A stretch of 64,000 nucleotides of DNA from Plantago major. Its lineage: Eukaryota > Streptophyta > Magnoliopsida > Lamiales > Plantaginaceae. Below, piece after piece: positions 11,617 to 23,456 of this stretch. Within the stretch, counting starts at the first letter, position 1. Every line of letters begins with the position of its first letter. The notes beneath the pieces were generated by a model that made no database searches, was not told the origin of the DNA, and saw only the letters and a list, made by a program, of their open reading frames with translations. Position numbers and translations under genes: made by a program. The stretch is taken from the NCBI GenBank assembly GCA_026545765.1, contig CM048842.1:19370667-19434666 (forward strand). Reading direction: 5' to 3'.

Positions 11617-11755
11617 AAGCTCTGTTCTCTTCAACTGTAATTTTCTGAACTGAACTAAACTGAATTGAACTGAACTGAACTGAATTGTAATATAAAATAT
11701 AACTAAGCAAAAATGAACTGAACTAAATGGGTTTTGAGTTGAAGAGAACAAACCC
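11617..11755. mobile_element. MITE of the GTTCTCTTCAACTG family
   Basis: It begins CTCTGTTCTCTTCAACTG and ends GAGTTGAAGAGAACA, with GAACT pentamer repeats inside. It is about 140 bp. Relatives lie at 23365 and 26674. A half copy (GTTCTCTTCATC, 11776-11860) follows. Confidence 0.75.
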
Positions 11756-11956
11756 TTAGGCTCTATTCTTAAGGATCTGTTCTCTTCATCTCATTAATTT
11801 CAGTTCAGTTATTCTTAATTTATTTTTATACTACAAAATAAATTCAATTCAGTTAACTTCCTTACTCTTTTTGTTGGGTGGGAAGAGAGCTAAATAAAAT
11901 TTTCTCCCCTAACCTATTTATTAAGCCTAACCCTATCTTCTCGATTCCACACTGCC

Positions 11957-13697
11957 GATATTCGTTCTCTTCTTGTTCTTCTTCGATCTGAGCAGCGGCC
12001 GGCTGGTAAGTGATCGTTCTATAGAATTATATTTCAGTCACAATCTTGGATCAATGTTTACTTTTGATTCCTTTAAAAGGAATACAGCGTTGTTTCCTAT
12101 TGATTTGTTTTTTTTTTTCTTTTAATAACTATTTCGATATGTATGTCTGTGATCACTTTTGTTCTTGTCTCTGTTTTTTGTCAGGCATTAACCAAAACAT
12201 GAATAGTTCACAAGTACCATCAAAGAAAATTCCAAAATCTAAAAAAAAATTTAAAAAATCAAAGAGAATTCCTCATGCAGCAGTTTTTGGTGTGGTATCA
12301 TCGTCATCTCCATCCCAGCAGACATCAGCAGATGCAGAACAAGGGACGGATATTATGCCAAAATGCTACTCCTCCAAGCTTCTCTGTTTGTGCTTTACTG
12401 AGGATGTAAACCGTGAAAGTGTGTTTGAGACTGATACATACCATTTTATGTCTGTTGAGTTGTCGAAATTGTTTGACGATACTAGTCGTCGTCGTCAGCA
12501 TGACCAATTCGTGCTTCAAGAAGTGGCTTCGTTTGAAGATGGTTACTGGCCATGTGGTATGGCCTTCGTTCACACAAAGAATGGCTCTCTCTATGCTGTT
12601 TCACATGGATCTGGACTAACCCCTGCTGACAGGCGCATTGTACCCAAAGGTAGTCTCAAAATGCTGAGATATGACATCTGTTACAAGGATGGATCATCCA
12701 GCATTAATCTGAATCTTGCTGGACCAATTAAGCCTATGAGATCGAGATTGAGGTACTCATATCCCATTCTAGTGGAGATCAGGGACGTATCTATGTCCTC
12801 TCTACTCGGTCGCCGAGGGGCTGCAGTAGTCACTTTGAGGAAGAAATTGTCTTCGAGGTTTATGATCCTGTAGATGATTAGTGGACAACTCTTGACTCCC
12901 CTCCTTTCCTGCGCCCATATGTCAATTTATTTGGTTTTATTACCCACCTGAAGTACGTTGTTGTTGGCAACAAGTTTTATGTTTCGACAAGTGTGTTCTC
13001 GTGTGCCTTTGTCACTGAAACTAAGAAATGGGCAGCTTGCGATTTGTTTGCTGATTTGTTAACAAAGCGTTACTGGTCACGTGTCTCAGTTCAAAATTAT
13101 GACTTATCGGAATTCCGGCAGAGATATGATGAGGGTCAACTATGGGGTCCTCCATTGCCATTTCATAAGGATGCGCTTTTGATCTATGATAAATTCTTGT
13201 TGACCACGTTGTTGCTTATAAGATTGAGGATGGGAAATTATCTGAGAAGCCTGAAACGTTGTTGGAAGGGAATCCTGAGCTAGTGGGGTGTGGGAGCGTG
13301 GGTTGCTTTATGGATCTTGGAGATGGGTACGTTTGTTTTCTGGGTTTGGTAGAGAGTGCTAAAACGGGATTCGGTTATCTTGATCTAGGAAAGAGCATTG
13401 AAGACCTGAGTAAACCAGCACAGGTGAAGTTCTTCAAGGGTCAGGTTTTAAAAAGTGCAGATGGGGAAGGTTTGAGTTTTACCAACTTGGATGTATCCAC
13501 TGTTACACTCGCTACATTCGATGAGGGCTCAAGGTGGACGGGGAGGATCGACTTCTTTTTTGCATGCGATATGATCGGCTCAACAAACAAAGCAAATGAG
13601 ATGAGATGAGATGATGCATACTGCACTTGCAGCAGGACTGGTCAAGCTGTACTCTTGCTTTCATTTTTCTTCTCATACATATGAATTATATATTTTT
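11957..13697 (+). pseudogene. kelch-like gene, copy 2, frameshifted and with a premature stop
   Basis: A 5' leader with an intron (12006-12184, GTAAGT...TGTCAG) precedes the likely start ATG at 12199 (MNSSQVPSKKIPKSKKKF). A lysine-rich N-terminus leads into FVLQEVASFEDGYWPCGMAF. Near 12750-12775 the reading shifts by one base. The continuing frame shows VFEVYDPVDD, a kelch-like YDP..W pattern, then meets TAG at 12879-12881. After that it stays open through the region shared with copy 1. A 22-base deletion near 13210 shifts the frame again. The last part (13259-13609) ends in FFFACDMIGSTNKANEMR. Function unknown; a beta-propeller fold is an inference. Confidence 0.7.
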
Positions 13698-13712
13698 ATG
13701 CTGCAACTTATG

Positions 13713-13713
13713 G

Positions 13714-13754
<41 letters not shown>
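13713..13754. repeat. (TTA)n microsatellite
   Basis: About 14 uninterrupted TTA/ATT units directly downstream of the copy 2 pseudogene. Confidence 0.95.
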
Positions 13755-13755
<1 letters not shown>

Positions 13756-14524
13756 CAAAGTCTCTAGATAATTGTGGAATAATATTATCTATCTATACAT
13801 TAAAATAAAATCCATTTTATCATTCTGAGGCATGCCACCTCATTAAATTTTAATTAATGAGTTGGAATTGTGCTTCTTTCTTATTGGTTTAAATATTCCT
13901 AGATGGCAGCATCAAACATTTTCTATATGTAAAAAGTAATTATTTTGTTGCCTTAATGAATCCTTCTATACTTTAACCAATTAATTAATTGCTTTGAATT
14001 TAAAATCCTCATATTAAAGCGACGTCTTCCATATATATATGCTAACACTGAATATATGATTCTACTCTGTAAATCTGAAAAATGCCATAAATTAGTTAGT
14101 GCCGAATGGACAAAAATTATGAATTAATCTAATTAACATGTATTGCCTTTGGTAAAAGATTAATTTACTTATTTAGTTGCATATTCAGTACTAAAACCAA
14201 AACAACTCATTTGTTATGTTCTAAATCCCATACAATTAAATTTGTTATGCTACTTTTCTTTGACGTGAGATATTGTTGTTGGAAAGAAAGTTTTGTGTAC
14301 TTATTCTGATACAAAACATTCAACATTTTTGGATGCATGTATAAAATTGATATTTTTTTTTTTTTGTAAAAACCCCAATGCTTATGACTATAATTATAAT
14401 GTTAGTCTGTTACTTTTAATCGATCTATAAAGACGGTCTCCCAGTAAACTTACTCAAAATTAAACTATATACACAAATAATTTTAGAAAATAAGATTAAA
14501 TTAATTTTTAATATTGTTTTTAGA
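13755..14524. other. AT-rich intergenic DNA, no feature seen
   Basis: No open frame of interest. A partial GACGGTCTCCCAGTAAACTTACTC end near 14435 resembles the tail of the GTCTCTAGATAA MITE family but has no partner. Confidence 0.5.
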
Positions 14525-14526
14525 AT

Positions 14527-14741
14527 ATACTCCCTCCTTCCCGGACTTAACTTTTCTTGGGTACTGCCACAGATTTTTAGACTAAATTATATAATAATTA
14601 GAATTATTTAGAAAATGTAAGTAAAGTAGATAAAAATACGAGAGAGTTGGAGATATATTTTTCATTTAAGTTATGAGAAGTTGGGATTGGGAAGGACCAA
14701 AACGGAATACAAGAAGTTGAGATTGGATGGATGGAGCATAA
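14527..14741. mobile_element. Stowaway-like MITE
   Basis: ATACTCCCTCCTTCCCGG at the left faces TTGGATGGATGGAGCATA at the right, about 215 bp apart. It is non-coding. Confidence 0.65.
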
Positions 14742-16634
14742 TATTTTTAATTACCACATTTATAAAATAAAACATCTTTCCTTCCTGTTGTTCTGGCCTG
14801 ATACACTACAATTGTGAGACCCCTCGAGAAACAAAAAAAAAAGAAAAAATCTTACGAACTCAGTTAGAAAGGTACGGTAAACGCTTGAATAAGAAAATTG
14901 ATCGTCTTATGTTAATTTACAAAATTAGTTGTTTAGCATATTTAATGGAATGTCCGATGAAGAACACCACGAAGAGTCGAAGTACCTCGGGTCGAGGTAA
15001 TACAATTACACTCCTTCTCAACCATCTTATGTTTAACCGAGTGATTCTTAAATTAAGTGACGATTTCACGGAATCAAAATGACTAAATCGAATATCCAAA
15101 AAACGTAAAGAAACAAAAGTCCATTTAAACCAAGCTTCCAAATCAACACTCGAATCGAACATTATAATTGTCCAATGTATAATGATATTAGACCACATGT
15201 GCACAACAAAATAACTAACTAGTAAATGGTCATGTAACACATGACATGTTGACTATAGCCAACCTAAAATCCATTGTAATTAGGCAACTCTCTACCTACA
15301 AGTAGTATAGACATACTTGTATACACACAAGTATATTCCAACAATCTAATCCATTATACACAATAACTAAGTGGACACCATCTTCTTCCTCATTCACTCT
15401 CTCCTTCTTCAACCTCCATTACCAACCTCCATAGCCAAACTCCTTCACGCTTCACATCTCCATTTATCCTTCACCATTTCTCACATGCAAATACATATTC
15501 CTTATCCTCTCAACTTGAGAAAGATAATGACACATCTCAATTCATGATCAAGCTACAACAAAGAAGTAAAAAGGTAATAAAATCATACCCATTCCTTTTT
15601 CTTATTCTTCTATTTCATCCTTTTCACTCTTTTCACTCTCTAACACATCTTAGTCCATTCAAAACTTGCTAGAACTCAATTTGTCAAGCAAATTTCAAAG
15701 TGGAGAAGGAATTGATCCAAAACTCTAAGAAGAAAAGTGTTAAGGTGGGTTAAAATGTTCTTCTAAAACTAGTTTTAATCTTGATGCATGCACATGTTCT
15801 TGATGAAATTTTGATGATTCTTCTCTTACCAACTAAAATAAGTGAGTAATATGACCTCACAATCAATTGGGTAAGTCATCTAATGGATTTGCATGTTGAT
15901 TTTGAAGTAGAATAAGCTCAAATCTTGAAAATCCCCAAATCCCGTAAGCAATCTGCCCTTCTTTTGTAAAATACAAAATAAATAGTTTCATTCGTTTGTT
16001 GATGTTTCTAATTTAAATAGACATGTAAACATTATCATGCATCTCTGAGATTTGGAATGAGGTTTAATAAATTAATTAAAATTCGCGAAAGTTCCAATAT
16101 TTATAATGTTTGCAGAATAGTGTACTGTTAGTAAAATCCCAATTATTCTTCCATAACATGATCAAATCGGCCTTAGACTCTTTAAAATGAGATATAAATG
16201 CGATTTAGACATTTTTCAACAAGAATCATGATATTTGGATTGGTATAGATATTTTATGAATATTTCCCCATCATTGCTCACTGCATGAGCAGTTTAGGTA
16301 GAAAATTCCTAAGTGACAGTCTATAAATGTGTTTTAAACTCAAAAGTATGTTTTGAATAGATAACACAACAAGCTAGAATACAAAATTTAGAAACACCAT
16401 AATTAATAACGTTTGTCTACTGAAATGTATTTTACAATGAAGGACTATCAAACTGCCAGAATCGAGATTTTATAAACCGGACTTAAATTCGGAGTTCATC
16501 ATACGAATAACTTCAAGGAATTAACTAAACATTTATGTGTTGTCTATTGTCGAAGCCCAAAATATTTGATGCAATAATTTCAAAGACTTTTAAATTAATG
16601 TATTATTAATATATAAAATTATTTTACCCTCCTC
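14742..16634. other. intergenic DNA, nothing recognised
   Basis: Only short chance frames are present. A T/C-rich stretch (15370-15690) looks like leader DNA of an unidentified element, but there is no coding support on either strand. Confidence 0.45.
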
Positions 16635-17131
16635 ATTCTCGTTTCGCCGGTCCATTACGAATTAATAAAAGTGGCTAGAGTTCGTCTACATGGTCCAACC
16701 CGGTGGAATATCTCTTTATGGCATTTATTTATTTATTTATGTACTATGATATTAGAAAATTATTTTGGTTAGAGATCTAGAAGAATTAGGCAACTGCTAG
16801 ATTTTCTCTAAATCATACGGCAAGTAGATATTCAAGGATCTTTTTTATTTATGCATATATTTTATTTCCTTTAGAGTTCTGGACTACCTAAAATACCTTG
16901 TCAGGTAGCCAACATAAATAGGATCATTAGGGCTTAACCCTAATCACTTTATTTATGATATTTGATATTTCCACCAAATTCGTTCACGTACCGATTAAGA
17001 CACTTCTTAATTGTGAAAACTACCCTAGTTTCTAAGTGATTCATGCCAAATTCTGTTGGAGGTCGCTCAATCCGGACGATTTACTACGTAATTCGTATCA
17101 CGAATTACCCTACCCGTTGGTACCAACGTTC
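16635..17131 (+). mobile_element. left LTR of a shortened gypsy element
   Basis: It matches 18955-19132 plus 21738-22051, for example GGTGGAATATCTCTTT, AGAGATCTAGAAGAATTAGG, ACCTTGTCAGGTAGCCA and AGGGCTTAACCCTAATCACTT. The outer boundary is not clear because homology only begins near 16640. The right boundary lies near CCAACGTTC. Confidence 0.75.
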
Positions 17132-17164
17132 CAACACATGGCCTCATAGCATGTTACAGATTCT

Positions 17165-17461
17165 ATGGGAAGCAAGAAACCGCTGCCAAACTCGAGGACT
17201 AAGAAAGAAAGGTTGGACGCCATGGACAAGACCATCAATGAGATTCGGACTATGGTCATGAGCCTGTGGTCGGACATGGTGGGAGACGATAATGGGAAGG
17301 AAGCAAGGAAGGTGAGTAGAGCGGGAGCAGAACTGGTATGGGACAATGAGTGGGCGGAAGGGCCGAGCTCGAAAACCAGGGGTAAGGGAAAAGGAGGAGA
17401 AAGGCGGAAGGGAAGCAAGAAAACCCAATTCGTAGAAATTGATTTGGAACATGTTGGATAA
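17165..17461 (+). pseudogene. gypsy Gag N-terminal fragment
   Basis: This 98-codon frame sits just inside the left LTR. It is strongly charged (MGSKKPLPNSRTKKERLDAM, then GKGKGGERRKGSKK) and ends at a TAA. The gypsy Gag assignment rests mainly on position between an LTR and the protease below. No zinc knuckle is visible. A frame shift continues charged sequence to about 18078. Confidence 0.5.
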
Positions 17462-17661
17462 ATTAGAGGACTCTATAATGAAGGAAATGATCAAAATCAT
17501 GGAGGAAGCCGAAGAAAGGGGTCAAATCGGCAAGGGGGAGGGGGAGAAGGAGGAAGAATCGGAGCTTCAAAAGCGCTCCAATGGCGGCCGAAACCCTAGC
17601 CGCATATGTTGGAGAAGAAGGACGAGGCTGTCCAGTTTGACCAGACTCATGTCGAACCGGT

Positions 17662-18078
17662 TTGCAAGGTCAAACCAGCGAATTAGGAGGGCTCCAAGTC
17701 GGGGAAGACGCACGAAGCGTGAAAGGGAGGGATTTGGAGTGCGTGGACCTCACGCGCCAGTTGGAGGTGGAAATTCATGTGCCAGGAGAGTGCGTGGAGG
17801 GGCGTGGGGAGGTAGCAAGGGCTTTCGGAGTTACTGGCGAAGGTTCTAACTTGGAATGGAGTATTGATAAGCTGCTCAATAAGGAAGAAAGGTTGATGAT
17901 TGGGGATATATCAACAACATTAGGGTCTGGTTCTATCAGGATTGATGGGAATCTGTTTGGGCCACTTATGGAGCAGGAAGGAGAAGTAGACACTAAGCTG
18001 GCAGGGCGAAAAGAGGGGAAAGCGGTGATGAATACACCTGAAAAGGAACCAGCAAACGACTACACTAGACATCTCTGA
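17662..18078 (+). pseudogene. gypsy Gag-region fragment, shifted frame
   Basis: A 138-codon acidic frame between Gag start and protease, with no recognised domain. It is read as internal coding debris of the same gypsy element because it lies between two matching LTRs and upstream of the protease. Confidence 0.4.
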
Positions 18079-18229
18079 AGCAAAGGACCCGTGGATGATG
18101 ATTGGCATACGGTCATGCCCAAGAAGACAAAGCGAAAGACGAAAGGTAAGGGCTTGAGTTACATTGGGGTCACAGGGCCAGTAATGGGTTTTCCTGGTAC
18201 GATACACTGTATGAGGTTTAGGGCAATGA

Positions 18230-18534
18230 TAGGGTGAAAACAGGCAACTATACTGGTCGACTCAGGATCCTGTCAAAACTTTTTCACTGCAAGCTTTGCA
18301 CGACGGCATGGGTTTGCACAGGGAGTGGCTCCGGAAAGGTTGGATCTGGTGGCTGCAAGTGGACATCGTATGCTGTCTAGTTGCATCTCTCCCTTCTTAC
18401 TAATCTGTCTTCAAGTAATTACCTTTAAAGCTTCTCTGTATGAGTTAGAGTATGGGGGTTTGACTGAAGATGCAGTGTTGGGGATACCATGGTTGGCTTC
18501 TGTTGGGCAAGTCACTTTTAAGTGCGCATGCTAG
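18230..18534 (+). pseudogene. gypsy aspartic protease
   Basis: The frame reads ATILVDSGSCQNFFTASFAR, a retropepsin active-site motif (DSG), at about 18243-18300. It continues through a VAASGHRM block to DAVLGIPWLASVGQVTF, which matches the conserved end of plant gypsy proteases (VLG-WL-LG). A stop ends it at 18532-18534. Reverse transcriptase, RNase H and integrase, which should follow, are absent. The element is therefore a deletion derivative. Confidence 0.75.
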
Positions 18535-18691
18535 ACATTGTGTGTCTTGCTAGAAGGCGAACCACTCAAACATAGGGGAGAGGCGGCCAAATTGGACAAG
18601 CTTGACCGAGGCATACCTAGAGTTGTGCCTTTAGAGATGTAGGACTCGGGGGTGTTGCGGGATCGAGCTGATTCTAGCATCGGAGGAGAAA

Positions 18692-18938
18692 GTGGTGTTC
18701 ACTGGTGATTCAACCTCAATTGAGGTATCAGCTCACTTAACCTCGTCCATGGAAGTGCAGGTGCATATTATGGATGTGATTGAGATTTCAAGCGATGAGG
18801 ACGAAGCTGAAGAGGTTGACTCACTAAAATCAAGGAAGAGCTTCCGATTTAGGGATGGAAGAGTGTGGCCTGGAAATGTCAAGGAAAGGAGGAAGCTTAG
18901 AGAGCCAGGGACAAGGCTCGTCTTTAGGAGGGGGGTAG
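18692..18938 (+). other. gypsy 3' remnant and polypurine tract
   Basis: A short acidic then basic frame (DVIEISSDEDEAEEVD, then KERRKLREPGTR) is all that lies between protease and right LTR. AGGAGGGGGGTAG at 18926-18937 directly before TGATGGGACC has the place and make-up of a polypurine tract for plus-strand DNA priming. Confidence 0.55.
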
Positions 18939-19132
18939 TGATGGGACCTTGCATTTCACCGGTCCATCACGAATTAATGAAAGTGGCTAGAGTTCGTCTA
19001 CATGGCCTAACCCGGTGGAATATCTCTTTTTGGCATTTATTTCATTATTTAGGTATTATGATATTAGGAGATTCTTTTAGCCAGAGATCTAGAAGAATTA
19101 GGCAACTTAGTAGATTTTCTCTAGATGATAAG

Positions 19133-21737
19133 TGATGTGCACTCAGAGATTTTGATTTCGTTGTAGAACTCAGAATCCCCAAATATAATCAAAGATTAAA
19201 TTTATTTATGTAAGCCCTTAAATCCAGCTTATAGCGGAAAGTCGACTGGATGTCGTTTGATGAGTCGATATTTTAATGACTCATTTAGTACCTTTTTCCG
19301 TATTTTGTTGCATCTTTTAGCCTTTACTTAGTGTTTTTTGTCCCGTGTCACATTTGGTTTTTTTGTGTGTTTTTGTGCATTTTTAGGTGTCTTAGCGTCA
19401 TTGGCAAGGAAATGGAGGACCAAAGTGCAAAGAAGACCTCAAAACCTTCTAGAATCACCACAAGGCCAAGTTAGCGGGCCACTACTCCAAGAGAGGTGAC
19501 ATGGAGGTTGGAAAAGGGAGAGAAAAGTGGAGAAAATGGAAAAAATGGAGGAGTTCCCGGACACAAGGCTCACCACGGTGAGCCCCACATCCAAATGGGA
19601 TCACCGCGGTACAACAAAGCAGAAAAAGAAGGCAGAAAGTCCAAACCGCGGTGAGGAGGATTCCCCCAAAGTACCTCACCGCGGTGAGCTCTGTTTGACA
19701 GGATCAACCCACGTTTTTTCTGGCAGTTTTTCCCATGATTTCTAGTTTCTTCTTCCTTGGTCTATAAATAGACCACTTGTATCAGTCATTAGGACATATC
19801 TTCATTACTTCTACTTTCATATTTTCAATTCCAAGCATTGTAAACACTTAGAGATTTCAATCTCTCTTTTAATTCGAAGAATCATTATTGATCTTTCTGA
19901 CGATCACAGAGACCAATAGGCGCCCAGGTATTCAATAGTACGAGTTAGGTGGATTCCGTTAATAACTTGTATTGTGACATATTGTTATCTGGTCGTGGAA
20001 TGCATGCTTGATTGTTGTGAACTTGCATCAGTCTTTACCTCTAATTAGTATATATCCGGATGAGGGCATAGCTAGTGACAAGCTTTTTGCCGTAACTCAT
20101 ACGTACTTATAATCATGTCTGGTTCAATTTTGCAATAGTAAAGTGTTGCATTCAAGGGCAAGGTACCATTAGCTATATCGTCACAAGACTTTTGAAAGAT
20201 CTCGCTTGCTTTTAATTGTAGAAATTGCATGATCTAGGTATTACCTTGTCTTGTAATTGTAATTTGTTGTAGGATTTTGAAGTATTAACCTTACCCACAC
20301 TATCTGTTTACAACTCACACTTTGAGCCTACACCTTAGAACTAGCTTAATCTATTCCTCGAGAGAACGACCCTGTGGTTAAAGCATTGTTGTACTACGAC
20401 AACCGCTTTACTACTTGTGTTATTTTACAAGTATTAATTTTGAGCGCATCAGTCGTTCTCCACGGACACATAGCATAGGAACAAGCAAATATCGTATGTA
20501 AATTGTATGCAGAAAGTAAGCAGAATGATTGCAGACAGATTGATTGATTCGCAGCAAACCCTAATTGACTTTATGAAATCGATGGTGAGAAGATGTAAAG
20601 GATCCCCGACCTCCCTCTGCTATGCTACTCCCAACTACTTAGAATCAAACAACGTACTAGCCGTCTACAGGCAGCAAAGAAACATGCCAAAAGGATCAAG
20701 TCGTAATTAATCCAGACACCTTCACTTATACCAACAATGTGTTGTGTAACTCAACACTCTATCTCGTCACGTTTTCAGACAAATCACATAGGATAATGTA
20801 AAGTCCGTTACCAAGTCGCAGTTAGTAAGGATTTCCCACGTAAAGAGTCGGACAAATAAAGAACAAGTACGAAATTACGTTTTAAAACTAATTCATTAAT
20901 ATATCACGATATATATAAAGAAGTAGCAAAAGCAGAGTTACGGCGGTTCGCTTATACAAGAGAAAGTTAGCTACTCATAGTAATCTACTAGACAGAAATC
21001 GAAAAGAACAAGAAAAGAAAGAAGAAGAAGAAGAAGAAGCTTAGTCTCTGATGTCTTCGTGCTGCTTCTACTGTTTCCTCCTTTGGGGTACCTGACGGTC
21101 AGCTGTTTTGGGGTTTCACTTCCCCGATGACTGGTTCTCTCTCAGAAGAGCTGCTTTATGAGAAGTGTAGAATTATGAGACCCCTGAGGTCTTATTTATA
21201 CTTGAAATTTCGTGCCCTGGCCGCTATTCTTCAATAAGGAAGGTTTAGAATGGCGGGCTCTAGCCTGACAGGCCAGGAAAAAGGGCTCAGGACAAAACCG
21301 ACACTCCACTGTGGTCCGCAGTGGGCTGCAGAGAGGCTTCTGCGGTCCACAGTGGGTCACAGAGTGCGATTTCTGCAGGTTCTGCCTGTTCTTCTTTATT
21401 CTTCGATTTCGGGCTTCGTAACTTCGTTTCCTCGAAAAGTGGTCTTCTACAATGTTGTTGCATCTTCAATTATCTTCACATTGGTTGGTCGCATGACATG
21501 TTTTGACTCCTCAAAATCCGTGCAATGGCCAATCCGGCGTATTTGCTTAACTTTCTCGATTTCGCACAATTATGTTTTTTTAGCACCTGAAATCGTGCAA
21601 TTCCTCAAAAATGCGATCATGACCTACAAAATACACACGAAGATGGTAATTGACCATAAAACGATACAAATATTGAATCTAAGGCAAAAAACGAGGGTCT
21701 AAAAGCATGCAATATCGCACATTTCATTGTCACATCA
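19133..21737 (-). mobile_element. solo LTR, gypsy-type, with ATAAG target duplication
   Basis: It runs TGATGTGCAC to TTGTCACATCA and is flanked on both sides by ATAAG (19128-19132 and 21738-21742). It is the same family as the LTR at 9777-11102, and no internal coding region is present. It is 2605 bp because a second element (19258-20451) sits inside; without it the length is about 1405 bp. A solo LTR is the expected product of recombination between the two LTRs of a full element. Confidence 0.9.
19258..20451 (+). mobile_element. LTR-like element nested in the solo LTR
   Basis: It runs TGATGAGTCGATATT to TTTTGAGCGCATCA, 1194 bp, and is flanked by GTCGTT at 19252-19257 and 20452-20457. A TATA-like TATAAATAGACC lies at about 19763. 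A GAACGACCCTGTGG block near the right end is typical of plant gypsy LTR ends. A GC-rich patch with repeated CACCGCGGTGAG-type motifs lies at 19560-19690. No coding region is present, so it is a solo LTR or a small non-coding LTR element. Confidence 0.8.
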
Positions 21738-22051
21738 ATAAGGCAGGTAGATATTCTATGATCTTTTATTTATTTCTGCATATCTTTTATTTCCCTCAGA
21801 GTTATGGACTAACTAAAATACCTTGTCAGGTAGCCAGTATAAATAGGACCATTAGGGCTTAACCCTAATCACTTGATTCATCATATTTGATATTCCCACT
21901 GAATTCGTTCGCGTACCAATTAAGATACTTCTTAGTTGTGAAAATTACCCAAGATTCTAGATGAACTGTGTCAAGATTACTTGGAGGCGCTCAAATCCGG
22001 GTGATTTACTCGATAAGTCGTTTCACGAATTATCCGTTGGAACCAACGTTC

Positions 22052-22667
22052 TCCTTTGCATGAGTTACAATATCACTTGCTCTATTATGAAGAATTTGAT
22101 ACAATAGAGTTGGTGCGAGGTTTTAATTGAAAAGTCAAATTAATTGATAAAATATAAAAAATGAAAAAGAAGTGTACGTTCACTGATAAAACATGTAATT
22201 TATGTGGACAATATTGTTTATTATCAAAGAGGGTGTGGGTAGATTCATTCTAGTATTGCTTGAAGTTCTATGGAATGAAAGAAGTAGTACTAATTTTAAA
22301 GCAGATATTATATCAACCTATATTTTGGTCCGTCCTACCATGTGGTTTGCATTCACTTAGGATTCATGCGTGTTAGGAGAGATCTCTTTAATAAAACAAA
22401 AGTCATAGTAATTCAAGTTAAAGATCATATAATAATTAACGGGTTCGTAGGGGATACCTTAGCACCACGTGGTCCAAGTAAAGTAATCAAATTATTCATG
22501 TTATTCACGACTGGAAGGGGTACTGGTACTCCGACTGGTAATTCATGTCATGCCATGTATGGCCAGCATAGGCGACTGTAGAACCTACGATGCCAAGTGA
22601 GCTCGTGAATTAAAAAACAAGAGTCATCTCAAGTTAACCCCAAGTTAAGTAATGTTAAAAAGGTCAC
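22052..22667. other. intergenic DNA, nothing recognised
   Basis: The only frame (22342-22581, 79 codons) has no recognisable motif. No repeat partner was seen. Confidence 0.45.
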
Positions 22668-22856
22668 AAAGTCTCCAGAAAGACGGTCTCTAGATAACGT
22701 ATATAGAGACGGGCCTGTATTGTCATATAAATAGTCCATGTTATTAAGCAAAACGTCTATGTTGCTAACAAAAATACTAACATTGATAATTTTCTGACAA
22801 CATAGTCCGTCTCTAAATAAGTTATCATGAGACCGTCTCTCAGGAGACTTACTCTT
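22668..22856. mobile_element. MITE of the GTCTCTAGATAA family
   Basis: Ends AGACGGTCTCTAGATAA and TTATCATGAGACCGTCTCTC are inverted, and the interior carries ATGTTATTAAGCAAAACGTC. It is about 190 bp, with the best-preserved ends of the family in this window. Confidence 0.8.
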
Positions 22857-23364
22857 AAAAGGTTGAGTCAAGTCAAGTTATGTTAAGGGTCAAGTCATAT
22901 GTTAAGTTGCATTGCAATAAGCCAAGATTTAAAATATGTAAATGACACAAGGATAGAACCTCTAGGTCATGGCACATGCATGAAACTTGCTACCTGGAGC
23001 GGAGACTTGTGTTCCGGATCAGTGATCATGGCCTGCATCCATTTATCGTCGCCATTGCTCACTTTTACATTTAAAACATGCATCGTCCTATCACATGAGA
23101 ACTTTTTCTTTAGTGCGGTTTGCGCTAGACATTTGCACGTTTATGTTTCCGCATTCACATTTTACGTTGGTTCATGATTTAAGTTCAAATAAAGCTGTAA
23201 TCATCGTTTTTACAATTTAACGAATTAGCACGAATTATATTTTGCATAGTTCGTCTTTTAAAAAATCAGGGCGCTACAAATAAACTTAAACACACCTTAT
23301 TTTTGTGGTATAGTTATTGGATCCGGTTTAGACATCAACATGTTATGGGTGGGTTGATCTCTAT
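22857..23364. other. intergenic DNA, nothing recognised
   Basis: GGGCGCTACA near 23270 resembles the 3' end of some plant LTRs, but no partner was found and I do not assign it. Confidence 0.4.
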
Positions 23365-23456
23365 GTTGTTCTCTTCGTCTGAACTGAACTGAACTGAACT
23401 GAACTAAACTGAGCTAAACTGAAATTAATATTCTTTCAGATGAAGAGAACAGAGTC
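23365..23456. mobile_element. short MITE of the GTTCTCTTCAACTG family
   Basis: GTTCTCTTCGTCTGAACTG at the left faces TTCAGATGAAGAGAACAGAG at the right, with GAACT repeats between. It is about 90 bp. Confidence 0.7.

Larger units (their letters stand above)
18939..22051 (+). mobile_element. right LTR of the shortened gypsy element, split by a solo LTR
   Basis: LTR sequence homologous to 16640-17131 occupies 18955-19132 and resumes at 21738-22051. The two halves join exactly at the ATAAG target of the inserted solo LTR. Confidence 0.8.

Noticed and set aside
17110..18207. Minus-strand frames opposite the gypsy gag/protease
   Set aside because: Shadows of purine-rich Gag coding; no recognisable domain.
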